Shown in pieces: positions 60,489 through 64,000 of a stretch of DNA of 64,000 bases. Origin of the DNA: Salinibaculum sp. SYNS191 (GTDB taxonomy: Archaea; Halobacteriota; Halobacteria; Halobacteriales; Haloarculaceae). Location of the stretch: positions 2,294,001-2,358,000 of the forward strand of contig NZ_CP147838.1 in NCBI RefSeq assembly GCF_037338445.1, written 5' to 3'. Both the position numbers and the translations under genes were made by a program. Every line of letters begins with the position of its first letter. Within the stretch, counting starts at the first letter, position 1. A model generated the notes under the pieces. That model did no database searches. It was given only the letters and a program-made list of their open reading frames with translations, and was not told where the DNA came from.

Positions 60489-61493
60489 CTAGAAGTCCAC
60501 CGTCTCGCGAATCTGGTCCTCGATGCGCGCCGCCTCGGGGAGGTAGTAGTCCTCCAGCGCGTACAGCGGGAAGGGGACGTCGAACCCCGTCACGCGGCCG
60601 ATGGGCGCCTCCTGGTACAGCAGGACGTCCTCCTGGATGGTGGCGATTATCTCGCCGGCCAGACCGCCCGACTTCGGGGCCTCGTGGACGACGACGGCGC
60701 GGCCAGTCTTCTTGAACGATTCTTTGATGGTCTCCTCGTCCAGCGGCGAGAGCGTCCGGAGGTCGACCACCTCGCAGTCGATGCCCTCTCCGGCGAGGTT
60801 CTCGGCGGCCTCCATCGTGGGTCGGGTCATCGCGCCCCAGGTGAACAGGGACACGTCGCTCCCCTCCCGGCGGACGGCGGCCTCGCCCAGGTCGACGGTG
60901 TAGGTCTCGTCCGGCACGTCCTCGCGGAACGCCCGGTAGATGAGCTTCGGTTCGAGGAAGACGACGGGGTCGGGGTCGCGGATGGACGCCGCCAGCAGCC
61001 CCTTCGTGTCCCGCGGCGTCGACGGGATGACGACCTTCAGGCCGGGCTGGTGGGCGAAGAAGGCCTCCGTCGACTCGGAGTGGTGCTCCGGCGCGCGGAT
61101 GCCGCCGCCGTAGGGCGCGCGGATGGTCAGGGGACAGGTGAACCGCCCGCGGCTCCGGGTGCGCAGGCGCGCTGCGTGGCTGATAATCTGGTCGAAGGCG
61201 GGGTAGATGAACCCCATGAACTGGATTTCGGGGACGGGACGGAGGCCGTAGGCGGCCATCCCGACGGCGGTACCGACGATGCCGGACTCGGCCAGCGGCG
61301 TGTCGATGATGCGCTGGTCGCCGAACTCCTCGATGAGGCCCTGCGTCGCGCGGAAGACCCCGCCGTTCTCGCCGACGTCCTCGCCCATCACCACCACGTC
61401 GTCGTCGCGTTCGAGTTCGCCGTACAGGCCGTCCCGCACCGCCTGCACCAGCGTCAGACTCTGCGTCTCGGTTTCGGCTGTCGTCTCGCTCAT
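60489..61493 (-). CDS. 2-oxoacid dehydrogenase E1 beta subunit
   Basis: 334 residues from ATG 61493. Forms the thiamin-diphosphate enzyme with E1-alpha. Landmarks: [58 protein letters not shown]. It could act on pyruvate or branched-chain oxoacids; haloarchaea mostly use ferredoxin-dependent pyruvate oxidation, and many such complexes are of uncertain substrate. The ATG overlaps the E1-alpha stop by four bases. Confidence 0.93.
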   Translation of the reverse strand: MSETTAETETQSLTLVQAVRDGLYGELERDDDVVVMGEDVGENGGVFRATQGLIEEFGDQRIIDTPLAESGIVGTAVGMAAYGLRPVPEIQFMGFIYPAFDQIISHAARLRTRSRGRFTCPLTIRAPYGGGIRAPEHHSESTEAFFAHQPGLKVVIPSTPRDTKGLLAASIRDPDPVVFLEPKLIYRAFREDVPDETYTVDLGEAAVRREGSDVSLFTWGAMTRPTMEAAENLAGEGIDCEVVDLRTLSPLDEETIKESFKKTGRAVVVHEAPKSGGLAGEIIATIQEDVLLYQEAPIGRVTGFDVPFPLYALEDYYLPEAARIEDQIRETVDF

Positions 61494-62623
61494 TCCAGTA
61501 GCACCTCGTCGCCGTGGTCGGCTCGTAGCCGTTCCAGGTAGTCCAGTTGCTCCTGCAGCCGCCGGGGCATGTCCGCGTAGACGTGTGCGAACATCTCCTC
61601 CGGGCCGGGCCGCTCTGTGGCCTCGGCGGCTTCGATGGCGTCGGCGACCTCGTCCTGGACGTCCGTCTCGATTGCGTCGACGCGCTCGTCGTCGAGCAGG
61701 CCCCGGTCGCGCAGGAACTGCTCCATGCGCGGGATGGGGTCCTTGCGCTTCCAGCGTTCGACCTCCTCGTCGTCGCGGTAGACCGAGGGGTCGTCCGCCG
61801 TGGTGTGGGCCCCGAAGCGGTACTGAACGGCCTCGATGAGCGTCGGCCGCGTCGCCGACCCGAGCGCCTCGTTCGCGCCGCTGCCGCTCTTTGCCTTCTC
61901 GATTGCGTCCCGTGTGACCTGGTAGACCGCCAGCGGGTCCATCCCGTCGACCTGGACGCCCTCGAAGCCGTAGGCGTAGGCCTTCTGTGCCAGCGTCGCG
62001 CTGGCGGACTGCCGTTCGCGGGGGACCGAGATTGCCCACTGGTTGTTGTTACAGAAGAAGACGGCGGGGACGTCGAACACGCCCGCGAAGTTCATTCCCT
62101 CGTGGAAATCTCCCTCGGAGGTGGCCCCGTCGCCGAAGTAACAGAGGAACCCGCGGTCCTCGCCCTTGAGTTTCGACGCCCAGGCCGCGCCCGTCGCGTG
62201 GGGGACCTGCGTGGCGATGGGCACGGAGACGGTGAACATGTTGACGCGCTCGGGTGCGACGTTGCCCTCCGGGCTGCCCATCCAGTACAGCAGGATGTCC
62301 TCCAGCGGCCAGCCGAGCACGTAGCCGACGATGTGCTCGCGATAGCTCGGGAACACCCAGTCCTCCTCGGCCAGCGCGTGGGCGCTGCCGACCTGCGCGC
62401 CCTCCTGGCCGGACAGCGGCGGATAGGTTCCCATCCGGCCCTGGCGCTGGAGGCTGACCGCCCGCTGGTCGAAGTGCCGGCCGAGCTTCAGGTCCCGGTA
62501 CATCTCGACGAACTCGTCGTCGGAGAGGTCGGGAACTGTCGCGCCGTCGCTCACCTGGCCGTCCTCGTCCAGGATGCGGATGCGGTCGTCCGGGTCGCGC
62601 TGGAGGGTACTCAGAAGAACCAC
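61490..62623 (-). CDS. 2-oxoacid dehydrogenase E1 alpha subunit
   Basis: 377 residues from GTG 62623. Thiamin-diphosphate-binding motif from [15 protein letters not shown] to [27 protein letters not shown] is the phosphorylation-loop region typical of E1-alpha. First gene of the operon; a TATATGG-like element (CCATATACC near 62667) lies about 45 nt upstream. lipA, which makes its cofactor chain, is the next gene upstream on the same strand. Confidence 0.93.
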   Translation of the reverse strand: MVLLSTLQRDPDDRIRILDEDGQVSDGATVPDLSDDEFVEMYRDLKLGRHFDQRAVSLQRQGRMGTYPPLSGQEGAQVGSAHALAEEDWVFPSYREHIVGYVLGWPLEDILLYWMGSPEGNVAPERVNMFTVSVPIATQVPHATGAAWASKLKGEDRGFLCYFGDGATSEGDFHEGMNFAGVFDVPAVFFCNNNQWAISVPRERQSASATLAQKAYAYGFEGVQVDGMDPLAVYQVTRDAIEKAKSGSGANEALGSATRPTLIEAVQYRFGAHTTADDPSVYRDDEEVERWKRKDPIPRMEQFLRDRGLLDDERVDAIETDVQDEVADAIEAAEATERPGPEEMFAHVYADMPRRLQEQLDYLERLRADHGDEVLLE

Positions 62624-62760
62624 CTACCTGATACTGACATGTGTTAGAACATCACCCGGCGTCGGTATATGGTTTTCGCGGGTCGGGCCACCTCGCACCG
62701 GTGCGCACGCTGACGGATGTGGGCTTTTCCCCGCCCGACGGCGACCAAACTGACCGTCCG

Positions 62761-63741
62761 TCAGTCGCCGGAGCGGGCGCGCTGGCGGGCGGTATCGGCG
62801 GAGAGCCCGTCGCGTTCGAGCGCTTCGACGAACAGTTCGCCGGCGCGGTACGACGAGCGGACCATCGGCCCCGAGGCACAGTACAGGAAGTCCAGTTCCT
62901 CCTCGGCGACGCGCTGCCAGGTGTCGAAGGCGTCGGGGTGGATGTACTCCGAGACTTCCAGGTGCGAGCGGGAGGGCTGGAGGTACTGGCCCAGCGTCAC
63001 GATATCGACGCCGACCGACCGGAGGTCGGCCAGCGTCTGGTAGACCTCGTGGTCGTACTCGCCGACGCCGAGCATGATGCTGGTCTTGGCGTAGGCGTCG
63101 CTTTCCGTGGCAATCTGGCGCAGGACGGACAGCGACTGCTCGTAGCCCGCGCGGCGGTCACGCACCGGCCACTGCAACCGCTCGACGGTCTCGACGTTGT
63201 GGGCGAGGACGTCCGGCCCGGCGTCGATGACTTTGCCTACGAGGGAACTGTCGCCCTGGAAGTCGGGGATGAGCGCTTCGACCATCACGTCGGCGTTGCG
63301 GCGTTTGATGGCCCGGACGGTCTCGGCGAAGTGGCCCGCGCCCTGGTCGGGCAGGTCGTCGCGGTCGACGCTCGTGAGCACGACGTAGTCGAGGCCGATA
63401 TCGGCGACGGCGTCGGCGACGTTGTCGGGTTCCTCGGGGTCCAGCGGGTCCATCCCGCCGGTCTCGACGTCGCAGAAGTTACAGCCCCGCGAGCAGCGGT
63501 CGCCCATCAGCATGAACGTGGCCGTGCCGGGGCCGTCTCGTCCCTCCTCGGCGGCAGACGCCGCCTCGGCATCCGGAGGCGCGTTCGCGCCTCCCGACCA
63601 GCACTCTCCCATGTTCGGACAGTTGGCCTCCTCGCAGACCGTGTTCAGGTCGCGGTCGCGCAGGGACTGCTTGATGTGGGTGAAGCGCTGGCCCGACGGC
63701 GGGCGCATCTTCAGCCACTCCGGCTTGCGGGACCGACTCAT
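62761..63741 (-). CDS. lipA: Lipoyl synthase
   Basis: 326 residues. A radical-SAM enzyme that inserts two sulfurs into octanoyl-E2. The auxiliary cluster is Cys36, Cys41, Cys47 (VCEEANCPNMGEC); the radical cluster is Cys83-x3-Cys87-x2-Cys90 in CSRGCNFC. Between them, residues 49-73 are an Ala/Glu/Gly/Pro-rich insertion of about 25 residues absent from ordinary LipA. It stands just upstream of the E1-alpha gene, fitting its role for the E2 protein of this operon. Confidence 0.95.
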   Translation of the reverse strand: MSRSRKPEWLKMRPPSGQRFTHIKQSLRDRDLNTVCEEANCPNMGECWSGGANAPPDAEAASAAEEGRDGPGTATFMLMGDRCSRGCNFCDVETGGMDPLDPEEPDNVADAVADIGLDYVVLTSVDRDDLPDQGAGHFAETVRAIKRRNADVMVEALIPDFQGDSSLVGKVIDAGPDVLAHNVETVERLQWPVRDRRAGYEQSLSVLRQIATESDAYAKTSIMLGVGEYDHEVYQTLADLRSVGVDIVTLGQYLQPSRSHLEVSEYIHPDAFDTWQRVAEEELDFLYCASGPMVRSSYRAGELFVEALERDGLSADTARQRARSGD

Positions 63742-63801
63742 TGTCGGAGCAAGGGGGCCCGCGGACTAAAGCCTGCGGACCGGGTCGTCGGTCGCCGGGA
63801 C

Positions 63802-64000
63802 TCACTCACTCGGAGCGACCAGGCGCGTGAGGCTGGCACACAGCGCGAACGTCCAGAGGACCGACAGCGCGACGCCGACACCCACGACGGCGGCCTGCCA
63901 CGCGAGGGCCGGTTCGAACCCGACGGCGTTGCCGACGACGACCAGCCCGCCGTACAGGACGACCAGCGGCAGGCCGAGGAGAGTGCCGACGGGGGTCACC
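63802..64000 (-). CDS. Small membrane protein (start at the window edge)
   Basis: The frame is open to the window end; an in-frame GTG at 63997-63999 could be the start, giving 65 residues, or the gene may extend further. Two hydrophobic helices (LGLPLVVLYGGLVVVGNAVG and VVGVGVALSVLWTFALCASL) and a short C-terminus. No function can be assigned. It is upstream of lipA on the same strand with 60 bp between. Confidence 0.5.
   Translation of the reverse strand, partial: VTPVGTLLGLPLVVLYGGLVVVGNAVGFEPALAWQAAVVGVGVALSVLWTFALCASLTRLVAPSE

Noticed and set aside
1-64000. tRNA or rRNA genes
   Set aside because: I looked through the intergenic gaps for T-arm-like and rRNA text and saw none. GGTTCGAAC near 63911 is inside a coding frame. 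A tRNAscan run would be decisive.

Overview
The window is chromosomal DNA from an extremely halophilic archaeon (class Halobacteria; gene content fits Haloarculaceae, but I cannot place the genus). The evidence is high GC, strongly acidic proteins, twin-arginine lipoproteins, many leaderless genes with a TATA element about 25-30 nt before the start codon, and archaeal information-processing genes (TBP, Spt4/Rpo7, eIF2-gamma, Hjc, ATP-dependent LigA, L40e). I count about 70 genes on both strands. I saw no rRNA, tRNA, CRISPR array or intact insertion sequence.

Layout. 1-10.6 kb: amidotransferase fragment, CPBP protease, atypical M24 peptidase, Hjc, a LolA-like anchored protein divergent from a MacB/LolC-type permease, LigA, a winged-helix regulator, a tiny zinc finger, an MBL-fold RNA-processing nuclease, an aldo/keto reductase. 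10.6-17.8 kb: two S-adenosylhomocysteine-handling genes (ahcY, dadD) flanking an acidic secreted protein, an MFS transporter, hisG and a beta-type orphan DNA methyltransferase (Zim type, CTAG). CTAG is very rare across the window. 17.8-25.2 kb: TBP, TrmG10, the operon eIF2-gamma > PIN nuclease > Rpo7 > Spt4 > GTP-dependent dephospho-CoA kinase, a lipoprotein with a complete-looking CuA copper site, and a DUF5787 protein. 25.2-27.65 kb: an AT-richer accessory island with an HAD phosphatase, three small two-helix membrane proteins and at least four eroded copies of one dispersed repeat.

27.65-41.4 kb: MBL hydrolases, an AAA ATPase, a hydroxyacid dehydrogenase, thiolase, DUF47, thioesterase, a cation/proton antiporter with RCK domains, an intracellular protein with four Ig/IPT-like repeats, an orphan iron-type binding protein, and a protein resembling a divergent PCNA clamp. 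41.5-49.9 kb: serS, a peroxiredoxin fused to a very long acidic tail, Tsr3, an enolase-superfamily enzyme, L40e, a 44-bp tandem repeat overlapping the end of an MBL gene, Hsp20 and a family-4 uracil-DNA glycosylase. 50-58.4 kb: a phnDCE-type transporter, hisH, a class III PHA synthase with a C-terminal helix-hairpin-helix domain, and small membrane proteins. 56.9-63.7 kb: a complete 2-oxoacid dehydrogenase operon (E1a, E1b, E2, CBS protein, E3) with lipA beside it.

The most coherent metabolic unit is the dehydrogenase operon plus lipoyl synthase. The least explained material is the repeat-bearing island, the PCNA-like protein, the CuA lipoprotein, the peroxiredoxin tail and several perfect inverted repeats at promoters. 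I found no convincing new multi-gene defence or mobile system.
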